Notes: generated by a model from the sequence alone, not told the origin. Shown: positions 19,929 through 29,491, counted from the first letter of the stretch. The stretch: 64,000 nucleotides of DNA from Nostoc sp. 'Lobaria pulmonaria (5183) cyanobiont' (GCF_002949795.1 NZ_CP026692.1:3394545-3458544); one strand, 5' to 3'. Translations and numbers: made by a program.

Positions 19929-20026
19929 CTACCTATGCTTGGCAATTTCTTTACGCTTGTGTTTTTCAATAGGCGTTTCAAAGTGACGATGCTTTCTTAT
20001 ATCTAGAAAAATCCCAGCCGAAGAAC
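19929..20026 (-). pseudogene. Ribosomal protein S21 (rpsU) fragment
   Basis: Minus-strand reading gives SAGIFLDIRKHRHFETPIEKHKRKEIAKHR and then TAG. This is the middle and end of bS21. The N-terminal half is absent and no start codon precedes it. The C-terminus is also shorter than usual. It is a decayed extra copy rather than a working gene; cyanobacteria often have more than one rpsU. Confidence 0.8.
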
Positions 20027-20035
20027 GTGGAGTAA

Positions 20036-20145
20036 TTAGGTTTTTAACGTTTCAACCACCTTATCCACGAGTTCCATTGGATCAATTGGTTTGGTAATAA
20101 AAAGTTGAAAACTTGCTTTTAAAATATGCAGTTCATTTACAATTT
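20036..20145 (-). pseudogene. Response-regulator receiver-domain C-terminal fragment
   Basis: The minus strand reads LKASFQLFITKPIDPMELVD followed by KVVETLKT and TAA. This is the KP motif and last helix of a receiver domain from a hybrid kinase or response regulator. Nothing upstream remains. Its end abuts the rpsU fragment, and its beginning overlaps the nuclease gene stop, so rearrangement has joined unrelated pieces. Confidence 0.75.
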
Positions 20146-20556
20146 TGAATGTTGCCACAAACCCAAATGCTTATTTTTAGCATTAGCTTCTGCAATTAAA
20201 AATTGGGTTTTGCTCTCATAGCAATTTTGTAAAGATTCTTGGTCAACGACGGCATTACCTGACTCTACCAAAAGGAGATTTACTGACCGATTATCTGCAA
20301 ACACTTCACCCGCCGGGCGACCATTTTTAACTTGTTCTGTGCTTCTAATCACGACAGGAGTTTGAGGTGGTAATAGCTGTTTTAGCCTTTGTGTTGCTGC
20401 TAAACCATAGCGCTTGTCAGTTGCTTCTGGTGCGTTAATACAGGCTAACTTGATTGTAGTTGTTTGTCCTGCATTATCTTTAACCAAAATTGTGTTTCCG
20501 TCTGCAACACCAACTACTGCACCTAGCACCAAAATTAGTTGAAGTAATTCCATCAT
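20137..20556 (-). CDS. Small thermonuclease-like (SNase) protein
   Basis: A 139-residue protein with the staphylococcal-nuclease fold pattern. A hydrophobic N-terminus (LLQLILVLGAVVG) is followed by VADGNTILVKD, IKLACINAPEA (the RL..IDAPE-like active-site strand with Lys in place of the usual Arg), RYGLAATQRLKQLL, and a C-terminal ALVESGNAVV..-like end. The first Asp (D19) fits the metal ligand. It is shorter than canonical exported SNases and may be periplasmic. Weakening of the active-site Arg makes nuclease activity uncertain. Confidence 0.75.
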   Translation of the reverse strand: MMELLQLILVLGAVVGVADGNTILVKDNAGQTTTIKLACINAPEATDKRYGLAATQRLKQLLPPQTPVVIRSTEQVKNGRPAGEVFADNRSVNLLLVESGNAVVDQESLQNCYESKTQFLIAEANAKNKHLGLWQHSKL

Positions 20557-20671
20557 TTTGTATGTAATATTTTATGCAAAAATAGAATTTTATTTCAGTG
20601 CTTAGGTTACTAGTACAGCACGGCGTAAATAAGCAGACCATTGAAAAGCCCTAAAGAGCTTATTTCATAAT

Positions 20672-20702
20672 ACTTTTGACTTTTGACTTTTGACTTTTGA
20701 CT
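20672..20702. repeat. STRR-type heptamer tandem repeat (TTTTGAC)
   Basis: Four consecutive TTTTGAC units in the gap between the nuclease and histidine-kinase genes, ending at CTTCCGCCTTGCGG. Confidence 0.85.
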
Positions 20703-20806
20703 TCCGCCTTGCGGTACTAGTGTGATTTAGCTCACAAGTTGTAAATAAAAGTAAAAGTAATAAATATTATCATTGCAAAAACCTGGCATTTATATCAATT
20801 AAAAAT

Positions 20807-22075
20807 TCATTTAATAACTACAGGTAATTGAACATTCACAGTAGTTCCTGTCAAGAGGTCAGAAGAGATTAACAGTTCCCCATTATGAGCATTGACGATG
20901 CGTTTGGTAATAGCAAGTCCTAGCCCAGTGCCACAAGGTTTGGTAGAGAAAAATGGCTGAAAAACTTTGGTAATAACTTCTGATGGGATTGGATCACCGC
21001 CATTATGGACATTAATGCAAACTTTATTTGTATGCGAACAATCTACTTTCAATTTAATGATATCTTCTGCTGCAACTGCTTCACAAGCATTGCGGACAAT
21101 GTTGATAAATACTTGTTTAAGTTTGTCTTTATCTCCCAAAAATTTTACCGTAGGTGATGCCGGAATAAATTCAATTTGTCGTTCTTGAGCTTCTGGCATT
21201 TCACGAATACATACAAGCAATTCATAAATAAATTCATTCACGTCTAATTCACAAAGTTGCAAAACTTGAGGTTTTGCATAGAGCAAAATTTCACTCAATA
21301 GACGTTCTAGACGACTAGCTTCACTCAGTGCCAATGCTAATCGCTCTTGGGCTGATTCAGTTAAAATGGTTTTTCGGAAATATTTTAATCCCATGCTCAT
21401 TGTAGTCAATGGATTACGAATTTCATGCACAATCATTGCAGCAAATTCACCAATAGCTACCAGTCGTTCCTGCTCTAAAAGCTTGGCTTGGGCTGCTTGT
21501 AATTCTGCGGTGCGTTTTTCTACCTCAGCCTCCAAAATATGATTAAATTGGCACTGCTGTTGATAGAGATGATAGTTGTTAATTGCTGTTGCAGCTCGTT
21601 CAGCAAACAATTCCACAATTTGGATGTCTTCTTTTGTAAAATCACGTGGTAGATGATTAAAAGAACAGATAGTACCAATCACTTCACTTTCAGCAGTCCG
21701 CAATGGTATTCCTAAATATGCACAATAACCTTCTGGAGCCTGTCCATACTCTGGGTGTTTTTGAGCATCTTTTACTGCCAATGATTTACCCATTTTGATA
21801 ACAGTACCAGTTAGTAAACCATGTAGTGAATAAACATGTTCGCCTTCGCCCATTTCAAGGCTACTGGCTAGAACAGTTTCAAACCCCTCTTGGCAAAAGG
21901 TAACAACTGTCCAATCAACTCCAATGAGTTCGCTGACTCCGCAAGCAATGTTGTGCAAATAGCTACCCAGTTCGCCAGTTCGATAGTTCAAAGAAGACAA
22001 ACGTGCTATGATTTGCCGCTCACGCTGCCAAGTTTGCTTGTGCAACAATATTTCGTCATCACTGGTTTTGCTCAT
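20807..22075 (-). CDS. GAF-domain sensor histidine kinase
   Basis: A 422-residue soluble kinase. A GAF domain occupies about 30-170 (DWTVVTFCQEGFETVLASS ... YCAYLGIPLRTAESEVIGTICSFN). A short coiled linker follows, then the HisKA H-box IVHEIRNPLTTM with phospho-acceptor H217, and the HATPase domain with N-box [38 protein letters not shown]. There is no membrane helix or HAMP domain, so the signal is cytosolic. No cognate regulator is adjacent; it is orphan in this window. ATG 22075 is the only sensible start. Confidence 0.93.
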   Translation of the reverse strand: MSKTSDDEILLHKQTWQRERQIIARLSSLNYRTGELGSYLHNIACGVSELIGVDWTVVTFCQEGFETVLASSLEMGEGEHVYSLHGLLTGTVIKMGKSLAVKDAQKHPEYGQAPEGYCAYLGIPLRTAESEVIGTICSFNHLPRDFTKEDIQIVELFAERAATAINNYHLYQQQCQFNHILEAEVEKRTAELQAAQAKLLEQERLVAIGEFAAMIVHEIRNPLTTMSMGLKYFRKTILTESAQERLALALSEASRLERLLSEILLYAKPQVLQLCELDVNEFIYELLVCIREMPEAQERQIEFIPASPTVKFLGDKDKLKQVFINIVRNACEAVAAEDIIKLKVDCSHTNKVCINVHNGGDPIPSEVITKVFQPFFSTKPCGTGLGLAITKRIVNAHNGELLISSDLLTGTTVNVQLPVVIK

Positions 22076-22290
22076 GGATACCTATTGCATGGGTTTTGAA
22101 GCCTGCTTCCGCAAGTTTGGTTGGGGTAGCAGCGATTTTAATCGTTAGGTGCAAGATGTGAGTTTATAGAAAGATTCTACTAGAGACATCTGCTATTTAC
22201 ATACAACAAAATTATGAAATTTTACTTAACTAAATGTAAATTTATGTCCGAAAAGTATCAAGTAATAAGTTTAATGAAAGTGCGATCGCA

Positions 22291-22519
22291 GTGAATACAC
22301 CTGTTCTTGGATCTGCAACTCCGGCGAAGTCTTTAGTCCCCTCAGCACCATCTCAGGAGTCAACTGCTATGAAGTCAGGCACTTTTGTTTCTGGAGAACA
22401 TACAACGTAAGCGTTCAGTCAATATTACAACCAAAGACGGTAAATCATTTCTAGAGCTTGAACAATCGTTTAAAACCTCTGAATCAGTCCCGGATTTAGT
22501 AGTAATTTTGCACCTATAA
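22291..22519 (+). pseudogene. DM13-domain protein remnant, frameshifted
   Basis: From a GTG at 22291 the frame reads to SAMKSGTFVSGEHTT-like sequence (MKSGTFVSGEHTT) and stops at 22408-22410. One base on, a second frame continues SVNITTKDGKSFLELEQSFK, TSESVPDLVVILHL and stops at 22517-22519. Together they match the first half of a cyanobacterial DM13 (putative electron-transfer) domain. Signal peptide and C-terminal half are missing. It is a dead gene. Confidence 0.7.
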
Positions 22520-22650
22520 TACGATGAGATTTAAGTCGTATGATTTTAGTTACTTGACTTTCTGGAGATATTTTTAATTCTGTGTTAGCAATATTCAATG
22601 CTTTAACATAAGCTTGTATTGTAAGAGTTTTCACTCCTAACTTTCTTTGT

Positions 22651-25122
22651 ATGCCAGAACAACAGCAGTGGACTATAACAGCAACTGAGCAACCACCAGA
22701 GTGGTTTATCCAAGCAGTAAAACAGTATACACCTGCATCAAGTGGACTGTATGCAGCGCAGTTGTTGTGGCAACGGGGTATTAAAGATCGTCAACAATTA
22801 ACAGCTTTTATCAACTATAAAGCTTATCAACCAGCAAGTCCCTTTGAGTTTGGACAAGAAATGCATCTGGCGATCGCACGCTTGCAACAAGCATATAATA
22901 CTAAAGAAAAAATTGCCATTTGGGGAGATTTCGATGCCGATGGGATTACCGCTACATCGGTACTTTGGGATGGATTGGGGCAGTTTTTCGCTCAAAATAC
23001 TCAGTTAATTTACTATATTCCCAATCGTCTGAAAGAATCCCACGGACTTAATAATCAAGGAATTGATAACTTAGCAAAACAAGGTTGCAAATTAATTGTT
23101 ACTTGCGATACAGGTAGCACAAATGTTGAGGAAATTATCTATGCCAAACAGCTAGGTATAGATGTAATAGTTACAGACCATCACACCTTACCAGCCGAAC
23201 GCCCACCCGTCGCAGCAATTATCAATCCCCGCTATTTTCCAAAAGAACATCAGTTATTTAATCTTTCTGGGGTGGCGGTAGCTTATAAGTTGGTGGAAGC
23301 ACTATATCAAAGCCTGCCCAATGTTGCCAAATATCCTTTAGAGGATTTATTAGATTTAGTTGCAGTTGGATTAATTGCCGACTTAGTACAGTTAAGTGGA
23401 GATTGCCGCTACTTGGCACAGATGGGAATTCAACGACTGCAAGAAGATTTTAAACAGCCAGCAGCAGCGCGGCGGCGGCCAGGGGTAGGACGATTATTAG
23501 AATTGTGCCAGAAAAGTGGCGATCGCCCCACAGATATTTCTTTTGGTTTGGGGCCAAGAATTAACGCCGTTAGTCGCATCCAAGGTGATGCCAGTTTCTG
23601 CGTGGAATTATTAACTAGTCGGGATGTCAAACGTTGTAACGAACTAGCCGAAGTTACAGAACTCGCCAACGCCCGCCGCAAATCTTTACAAAAAGATGTG
23701 CAAGCACAAGTGGCGCAAAAACTTACTCAATTAGATTTATCAACCACCAGCGTCATTGTCCTAGAAGATGCCCAATGGCCTGCGGGTGTATTGGGCTTAG
23801 TTGCTGGACAGGTAGCACAAGAAACTGGACGCCCAACGATTTTGTTGAGTACGGAAGGAGCAGGGGAGCAGGAGAGCAGGGGAGCAGGGGAAGCAGAGGA
23901 AGCAGGGGGAGCAGGGGGAGAAATTACTCCTTTATTTTCTAACTCAGAACTCAGCACTCAGCACTCAGCACTTGCATTAGCCCGTGGTTCCGCCCGTTCG
24001 GTGAATTCTGTCGATTTATACCAATTGGTGAAAGACCAAGCACATTTATTACATCGTTTTGGAGGACATCCCTTTGCAGCGGGTTTGAGTTTGTTGGTGG
24101 AGAATATTCCTTTATTTACAGCGGCGATTAATCAGCAGTTGCGGCAATCTTTAGGAAGTACAACTCTAACGCCAACCGTGCAAGCAGACTTGACGGTAAC
24201 AGTTGCAGACTTGGGGAAAGAGTTATTTTTGGAACTGAAACTGCTAGAACCTTGTGGAATGGGTAATCCTGTTCCGAAATTGCTAATTCAAAACTGCTGG
24301 TTTGAAAATTCTTGGCATCGCAATCAGCAGGATTGGCAAGGGAAAAAGGTACAGTACATTAAAACTGAGTTTGATATTCGGGATGATTCCACCAGAAGCG
24401 CTTTTCCTGGGTTATGGTGGGGACACTATAAAGATGAATTGCCCATAGGAAGGTGTGATTGTATAGCAGAATTAGACTACAACACCTTCAAAAAACGTTA
24501 TGAAATCAGATTAATTGCCGTGCGTTCTTCTGTTAACTCAGCATTCACCACTCAGCAGTGGCTCAACGCCCCGCAATCGCTAACACCCTTCATCCTAGAC
24601 TTACGGAATCAGGAACACTCAGCACCCAGCACTCAGGACTCAACACTGATTATTGAAGATTGTCCCACAAATTGGGATGATTTACGCACTTGGTTGCGGC
24701 GATGTTTGGCGACAAGCCGCTCTAGGTCTGGGCTTGACAATCAGCAACAATTAGCGATCGCTTGGTCTAAACCTAACCACCAACCACCCAATCAAATTTG
24801 GCTGACTCTTGTCGGAATTGCCAAATATCTCAGTCGCACAAATCAACTAGTTACCCGTGGACAACTTTTAGAGAAAATCGGCATCAGCGACCAAACCTTA
24901 CTTGTCGGAATCAAAGCTTTAAAATACTTAGGGTTCACAGTTAAACGACAAGACCGTTCTTTACAAATTACCTGGCATCCAAGCGATAGTGCCGAAAACC
25001 TTGCTGATGAAGCAGTTGCACGATTTTTAGCTGCTGTCCGAGAAGAACAATTTCAGCAACAGTATTTTGCGGAAGTTCCTTTATCTACGATTGTGGCGAT
25101 CGCCAGCTACGACAGTAAATAA
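22651..25122 (+). CDS. recJ: Single-stranded-DNA exonuclease RecJ with repeat-derived insertions
   Basis: A 5'-3' ssDNA exonuclease of recombination and mismatch repair, 823 residues. DHH-family motifs are complete: DFDADG (93-98), CDTGS (151-155), DHH (175-177), GLIADLV near 250, and the DHHA1 motif FGGHPFAAG near 475. An OB-like domain and a cyanobacterial C-terminal extension follow. Two stretches look non-native: about 402-443 (Gly/Glu/Ala-rich, then repeated STQHSA) and about 630-665 (AFTTQQW, EHSAPSTQDS). Both are encoded by heptamer/short repeats that stay in frame. Length is therefore larger than the core enzyme, but all catalytic residues are intact. Confidence 0.95.
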   Translation: MPEQQQWTITATEQPPEWFIQAVKQYTPASSGLYAAQLLWQRGIKDRQQLTAFINYKAYQPASPFEFGQEMHLAIARLQQAYNTKEKIAIWGDFDADGITATSVLWDGLGQFFAQNTQLIYYIPNRLKESHGLNNQGIDNLAKQGCKLIVTCDTGSTNVEEIIYAKQLGIDVIVTDHHTLPAERPPVAAIINPRYFPKEHQLFNLSGVAVAYKLVEALYQSLPNVAKYPLEDLLDLVAVGLIADLVQLSGDCRYLAQMGIQRLQEDFKQPAAARRRPGVGRLLELCQKSGDRPTDISFGLGPRINAVSRIQGDASFCVELLTSRDVKRCNELAEVTELANARRKSLQKDVQAQVAQKLTQLDLSTTSVIVLEDAQWPAGVLGLVAGQVAQETGRPTILLSTEGAGEQESRGAGEAEEAGGAGGEITPLFSNSELSTQHSALALARGSARSVNSVDLYQLVKDQAHLLHRFGGHPFAAGLSLLVENIPLFTAAINQQLRQSLGSTTLTPTVQADLTVTVADLGKELFLELKLLEPCGMGNPVPKLLIQNCWFENSWHRNQQDWQGKKVQYIKTEFDIRDDSTRSAFPGLWWGHYKDELPIGRCDCIAELDYNTFKKRYEIRLIAVRSSVNSAFTTQQWLNAPQSLTPFILDLRNQEHSAPSTQDSTLIIEDCPTNWDDLRTWLRRCLATSRSRSGLDNQQQLAIAWSKPNHQPPNQIWLTLVGIAKYLSRTNQLVTRGQLLEKIGISDQTLLVGIKALKYLGFTVKRQDRSLQITWHPSDSAENLADEAVARFLAAVREEQFQQQYFAEVPLSTIVAIASYDSK
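23855..23975 (+). repeat. Short tandem repeats inside the recJ coding sequence
   Basis: Bases 23855-23922 are iterated GGGGAGCAG-like units and 23941-23975 are iterated CACTCAG units. The same CACTCAG-type repeat recurs at about 24611-24645. They keep the reading frame open and add about 40 low-complexity residues between conserved blocks. Confidence 0.8.
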
Positions 25123-25277
25123 TTTAAAGGGTTTATAGCGTTCCCTAGATGAACAAAATAGGGATTTTCAACCAAGTCCCTTCTTGTATAGTGCGATCGC
25201 GATCGCACTAAATTACAGCAGTTTGCAAGTATAGGAATTACCTAGCTTGTGAGTCCTATCAGGTGAGATTTCTGAAG

Positions 25278-26624
25278 TTACAGAGGTGTCCCAGAAGGCT
25301 GTTGCACCCTATTGTTAACAGTTTTTGCTTCTACAAAACTTTCTCGACCTGTAATCAATCTAGAGCGACGATTACGAGTAATATAATTCCATCCCCACTG
25401 AATTGCTACTACTACTTTAGTGTCAAACTCGATTAAGAAGTAGATGTGAATTACTAGCCAAAAGAGCCAAGCAATGAAACCTTTGAGTTTGATTATGCCT
25501 AAATCTACAACAGCTAAATTTTGCCCAATCATCGCCAAAGTACCCACGTCATTGTAACGAAATTGTGGCAAAGTCTCACCTTGAAGCCTGCGTTTAATCA
25601 GTTTAGCTACATACTCTCCTTGTTGTTTGGCTACAGGTGCAACACCAGGTAAGGGTTTACCATTTTGATGGGAGAAGTTACCTAAATCTCCCACGACAAA
25701 AATGTTTTTATAATCCTTAATAGACAAGTCCGGTTCTACAATCACACGTCCGTCGCGATCGCACTCTACACCTGTGCTTTTTGCTAGGGCTTTCCCCATA
25801 GGCGAACCTTGAACACCTGCTGCCCACAAGATAGTTTTTGCGGTAATTTCTGTCAATTCATCGCCTTGCTTGAAAGTAACGGTGCTATTTTCAATATTTG
25901 TGACTCTGGTGTTAGTGTAGACAGCCACACCCAACTTTTGCAAAGATTCTGCTCCTACTTTCGATAACTCTGGCGCAATGTGTGGGAGGATGCGATCGCC
26001 CCCTTGCAATAGTAAAATTCTCGCTTCTGAGGTGTTGATGCTGCGGAAATCTTCTGTGAGAGTTTGGTATGCCAATTCTGCGATCGCCCCGGATAATTCT
26101 ACACCAGTGGGCCCACCCCCCACAATCACAAAAGTCAACAAAGCACGGCGTTTTTCGGGATCGGTTTCTTTTTCTGCCGCTTCAAATGCCGAAAATATCT
26201 GACGACGCATTTCTATGGCATCTTCAACAGTTTTCAAGCCAGGAGCAAATTCTTTCCAGTTATCTTTACCAAAATAGGAATGGTTAGCACCTGTGGCGAC
26301 AATTAATGTGTCATAAGGTATTACTTCATCACCCAGAATAACTTCTTGTGCTTTTGGATCGATATCATTTACCTCTCCCAACAACACTTTTGTATTCTTG
26401 CTTTTGCTGAATACAGATCGCAATGGTGCCGAAATATCAGCAGGTGATAGCGCACCTGTAGCTACTTGATATAAAAGCGGCTGAAATAGGTGAAAGTTAC
26501 GTTTATCAATGAGAGTAACATTTACATTTGCTTTCTTCAAAGCTTTTGCTGTATACAGTCCACCAAAGCCGCCACCAACGACAACAACCCGATGTGGTGC
26601 ATTCTTTTCAAGTGAGACTACCAT
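25278..26624 (-). CDS. Type II NADH dehydrogenase (NDH-2 like, FAD)
   Basis: A 448-residue flavoprotein that oxidises NADH and reduces quinone without proton pumping. The FAD-binding VVVGGGFGGLYTA lies at about 14-26, FHLFQPLLYQVATG near 47, the second Rossmann motif FVIVGGGPTGVELSGAIAEL near 170, and the C-terminal FAD contact NIFVVGDLG near 300. The hydrophobic end (FIAWLFWLVIHIYFLIEF) is the membrane-docking segment typical of NDH-2. I prefer ATG 26624 to the upstream TTG because AAGGA sits 10 bases before it. The gene stands alone. Confidence 0.93.
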   Translation of the reverse strand: MVVSLEKNAPHRVVVVGGGFGGLYTAKALKKANVNVTLIDKRNFHLFQPLLYQVATGALSPADISAPLRSVFSKSKNTKVLLGEVNDIDPKAQEVILGDEVIPYDTLIVATGANHSYFGKDNWKEFAPGLKTVEDAIEMRRQIFSAFEAAEKETDPEKRRALLTFVIVGGGPTGVELSGAIAELAYQTLTEDFRSINTSEARILLLQGGDRILPHIAPELSKVGAESLQKLGVAVYTNTRVTNIENSTVTFKQGDELTEITAKTILWAAGVQGSPMGKALAKSTGVECDRDGRVIVEPDLSIKDYKNIFVVGDLGNFSHQNGKPLPGVAPVAKQQGEYVAKLIKRRLQGETLPQFRYNDVGTLAMIGQNLAVVDLGIIKLKGFIAWLFWLVIHIYFLIEFDTKVVVAIQWGWNYITRNRRSRLITGRESFVEAKTVNNRVQQPSGTPL

Positions 26625-26976
26625 AATCAATATTTCCTTGTGTTAAGAAGTTGTAACTATTCTTAACAAAGATGTAACAGCATTATGATATCGATTGCTG
26701 TTTCTTTAGAACAATTGAAAAAATGATGAAAGTAATCAAAGTTAGTTTTTATCGAGGAAGGCAGGAGGCAGGAGCAAAACGTGAAACCCCTGTCAGGGTG
26801 TTTGTGTAGGGGTTGCATGGTGATGGGGTGTAAGGGAAGTAGTTGATTTGTGAGTATTATTATTTAGTTCTTAATTCTTTCCCTTACAGTCTCTCATCCA
26901 TATACCTTATGTATTTGGCGAAAATAAGCGTGCCATTCGCCGCTGAACCCTCTTTCACATTCGGGATGCTTTGATC
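26625..26976. other. Gap between ndh and LysR genes
   Basis: Mixed-composition DNA with GGCAGGAGGCAGGAG near 26759 and other short repeats. No gene recognised. Confidence 0.35.
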
Positions 26977-27888
26977 TCAAACGTTGTTTTCCATCTCGGT
27001 GATGCCAGAAAAATGTTCAGCTAGAAAATCTACGAAAGTCCTTATTTTGGGTGATAGGTATCGCCGATTCGTATAGACAGCATAAAGAGATGAGGTTGCC
27101 AACGTGTAGTCCAGCTTCAGCACCTCCAATCGTTGGCTGGTAAGATCATCTTCAATCAACCACTTTGGCAAAACCGCCAACCCCATACCGGCTAGGGTCG
27201 CCTGATACAGCATGGTAGTGTTGTTGGAGCGGATGGAGACTGGCAGTTTGACAGTCTCCCGCCCGTTAGAACCCTCAAAGAGTATCTCATCGGCAAACTG
27301 CGAGTAGTAATAGCTGATGCTTAGATGCTTTGACAGTTCGCTGGGAGTTTTTGGGTATCCATTTCTTTGCAAATAGTCATCTGAGCCGACCAATATGAAT
27401 TGAATTGGGCAAATGCGTCGCGTGATCAGTGAAGAAGCGGGTTCCTCAGTCGTGACACGTAACGCCAAGTCGAATCCTTCTTCCACCAAGTCCACCACCC
27501 GATCATTCAAATTCAGGTCTAGCAAAACGTCTGGATAGCGAGAGCGGTACTTCGCCAAGGCTTTAGTGAATAACGGGTTAGCGAACCAAACTGGGGCGCT
27601 GATCTTGAGTACGCCACGCGCGACGACGGCTGATTGCCTCACCGCTGCCTCCACCATTTCCAATTTATCAAGCATTTCCCGGCATTGCTCATAATAGACC
27701 GTTCCTGCCTCGGTTAGGCTTAAGTGTCGGCTGGTTCGATTCAACAAACGTGCCCCAAGGTTTCGTTCCAAGTGCATCACATGCTTGCTGGTCATGGCTG
27801 TGGATAAGTTGAGCCGCTCGGCGGCTGCCACAAAACTTCCCGATTCCACCACCTGAAGCAATACTTTCATGCTCGTTAAGGTGTCCAT
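26977..27888 (-). CDS. LysR-family transcriptional regulator
   Basis: A 303-residue activator/repressor from ATG 27888 (MDTLTSMKVLLQVVESGSFV). The N-terminal winged HTH is complete (AAAERLNLSTAMTSKHVMHLERNLGARLLNRTSRHLSLTEAG), and the periplasmic-binding-like effector domain runs from about 90. This belongs to the group of LysR proteins that often sit beside small oxidoreductases. It is divergent from the SnoaL/F420-reductase-like genes starting at 28162, with 273 bases between, the usual LysR target geometry. The upstream Met 14 residues earlier is less likely because LysR proteins begin right at the HTH. Its base composition is richer in GC than the typical neighbour. Confidence 0.92.
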   Translation of the reverse strand: MDTLTSMKVLLQVVESGSFVAAAERLNLSTAMTSKHVMHLERNLGARLLNRTSRHLSLTEAGTVYYEQCREMLDKLEMVEAAVRQSAVVARGVLKISAPVWFANPLFTKALAKYRSRYPDVLLDLNLNDRVVDLVEEGFDLALRVTTEEPASSLITRRICPIQFILVGSDDYLQRNGYPKTPSELSKHLSISYYYSQFADEILFEGSNGRETVKLPVSIRSNNTTMLYQATLAGMGLAVLPKWLIEDDLTSQRLEVLKLDYTLATSSLYAVYTNRRYLSPKIRTFVDFLAEHFSGITEMENNV

Positions 27889-28161
27889 CGTAGTTCTAAA
27901 GTTTCCTAAAAAGAAACATAGCATCAACAAAATGATACTTGTACAACGATGAGAAATGAATGTAATTTGAGGAAGACGGCAGCATCAACTAGCTAGGCAA
28001 GGAAATAGCTATGGCTGAACCAACAAAGGGTGGTGTTCTATATTCGTTGCTCTTCGCCTGAAGAATCTATGCATTGGACGTTTCAAGAGTCTTAACAAAA
28101 ATCTAGAACACTATCAACTCGTCGACCGCCCGCAAGAATTTCAACGTAGAGGAGAATTTCA

Positions 28162-28650
28162 ATGTCTCAGAACAACGAACTCACGGTGATCGACCGCTTT
28201 ACTATCTTCGAGCAGTTGAACATGCATCAGCGATGTATCGACAAGGGTTGGGGGCGCGAGCAGGTCGACCTCTACAACCGCCTTTACTGGCCGGAGGCCA
28301 AATTCCACGTCAACGACTTACGTACTTCAACTTTCGAGGGTTTTGAAGGCATGAAGCAGATGTTCGACTACGCACACAGCGTCTTCCCGATGGACAAGTG
28401 GTTCCACTCTATGGGCGCGTTTGAAATTTCCGGATCGGGTGACAGGGCCGAAGCGCACTGGCGATGGTTCGTGTCCTGGAAGGCTGAACACGTCGGAACC
28501 GTTTCGACTGGCACCTACGACGACATCTTTGAACGTCGCGATGGCGTCTGGAAGTGTCTGGAGCGCACCTCCAAGAGCGATCCCAACTGGCCGGTAGACC
28601 TGTTCCAGCCCTTCCTCGATCAGGCAGACATCACCTTCAAAGCGTCCTGA
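28162..28650 (+). CDS. SnoaL/NTF2-like protein (162 residues)
   Basis: A cone-fold NTF2-like protein of the SnoaL_4 kind, commonly a small-molecule isomerase, cyclase or dehydratase. Visible: FTIFEQLNMHQRCIDKGW (first helix), DLYNRLYWPEAKFHV, FEGFEGMKQMFDYAH, AEAHWRWFVSW, TYDDIFERRDGVWKCLERTS. The codons are strikingly GC-rich compared with surrounding cyanobacterial genes, and no HIP1 octamer occurs inside. First gene of a probable transferred cassette facing away from the LysR gene. Substrate unknown. Confidence 0.8.
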   Translation: MSQNNELTVIDRFTIFEQLNMHQRCIDKGWGREQVDLYNRLYWPEAKFHVNDLRTSTFEGFEGMKQMFDYAHSVFPMDKWFHSMGAFEISGSGDRAEAHWRWFVSWKAEHVGTVSTGTYDDIFERRDGVWKCLERTSKSDPNWPVDLFQPFLDQADITFKAS

Positions 28651-28891
28651 TAGTCAGACTTTTGAAAAAGCTTGCTGGGAAAATTGCTGGAAACGGTAAG
28701 GTAAATGTACTGGAAAATCGACTATTTTGATAAAAAGATGGAGTATCGAAGTAAGAATCCGGCTAACTCCTCTGTCACTATCCCAATTTCAAATAGGCTG
28801 ACGCACGAGACTCTACGATTCATCGTGTCAGTTATAACAACAAATAACCCTCAACAATGGTCAGCACGCGCTGAGCGACTGGAGATTCTTT

Positions 28892-29491
28892 ATGAAGTAC
28901 GCCATTATTGGTTCCGGCAACATTGGTATCGCGCTCGCACGCACCTTCGCGCGTAAGAATATCGAAGTCGGAATCGCAAACACCCGTGGACCTGAGACGC
29001 TTGCGTCTTTGAAGAAAGAACTCGGTAAGAGCGTCCATCCCCAATCCATTCAAGACGCCTTTGATGCTGAGATCATCTTCCTCGCTGTCCCATTTCCGGC
29101 TCACAAGGAGGTGGCGAAGCAACTCAAGCAGTGGAACGGCAAGATCGTTGTCGACGTCACGAATGCTTTTGATGTTGCTCCGGAAGAGCTAGGAGGTCTC
29201 CTCTCTACTGAAGTCGTATCCAAAGCGTTTGTCGGAGCGCGCCTCGTGAAGGCCTTCAATCATCTGCCCGCGAAACAGCTTGGAACGAATCCGTTCGTGG
29301 AGGGGCAGCGGCAGACCGTGTTCGTATCGAGCAATGACGCCGATGCCAGCGCGACCGTTGCGGCCGTAGCAAATCAGCTTGGCTTTGCTCCAGTCGAACT
29401 CGGAAGCCTCGATCAGGGCGGCGTACCCCTTCATGTTCTAGGCGGGCGTCCTGGCGGCCTTCTATTTCAGAATCTGGTCAAGCTCGGCTGA
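28892..29491 (+). CDS. NADP-dependent F420-reductase-like oxidoreductase
   Basis: A 199-residue Rossmann protein. Nucleotide-binding GSGNIGIALA lies at 7-16, the phosphate-recognising NTRGPETL at about 30-37, and DVTNAF near 90. The C-terminal lid ends with GGRPGGLLFQNLVKLG. This is the COG2085 (F420H2:NADP oxidoreductase-like) pattern; bacterial members often act without F420. It has GC-rich codons like its neighbours. A paralogue follows 62 bases downstream (29554), suggesting duplication or a paired function. Confidence 0.85.
   Translation: MKYAIIGSGNIGIALARTFARKNIEVGIANTRGPETLASLKKELGKSVHPQSIQDAFDAEIIFLAVPFPAHKEVAKQLKQWNGKIVVDVTNAFDVAPEELGGLLSTEVVSKAFVGARLVKAFNHLPAKQLGTNPFVEGQRQTVFVSSNDADASATVAAVANQLGFAPVELGSLDQGGVPLHVLGGRPGGLLFQNLVKLG

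Noticed and set aside
28705-28956. 83-residue plus-strand ORF
   Set aside because: It overlaps the start of the F420-reductase-like gene in another frame and lacks recognisable features.
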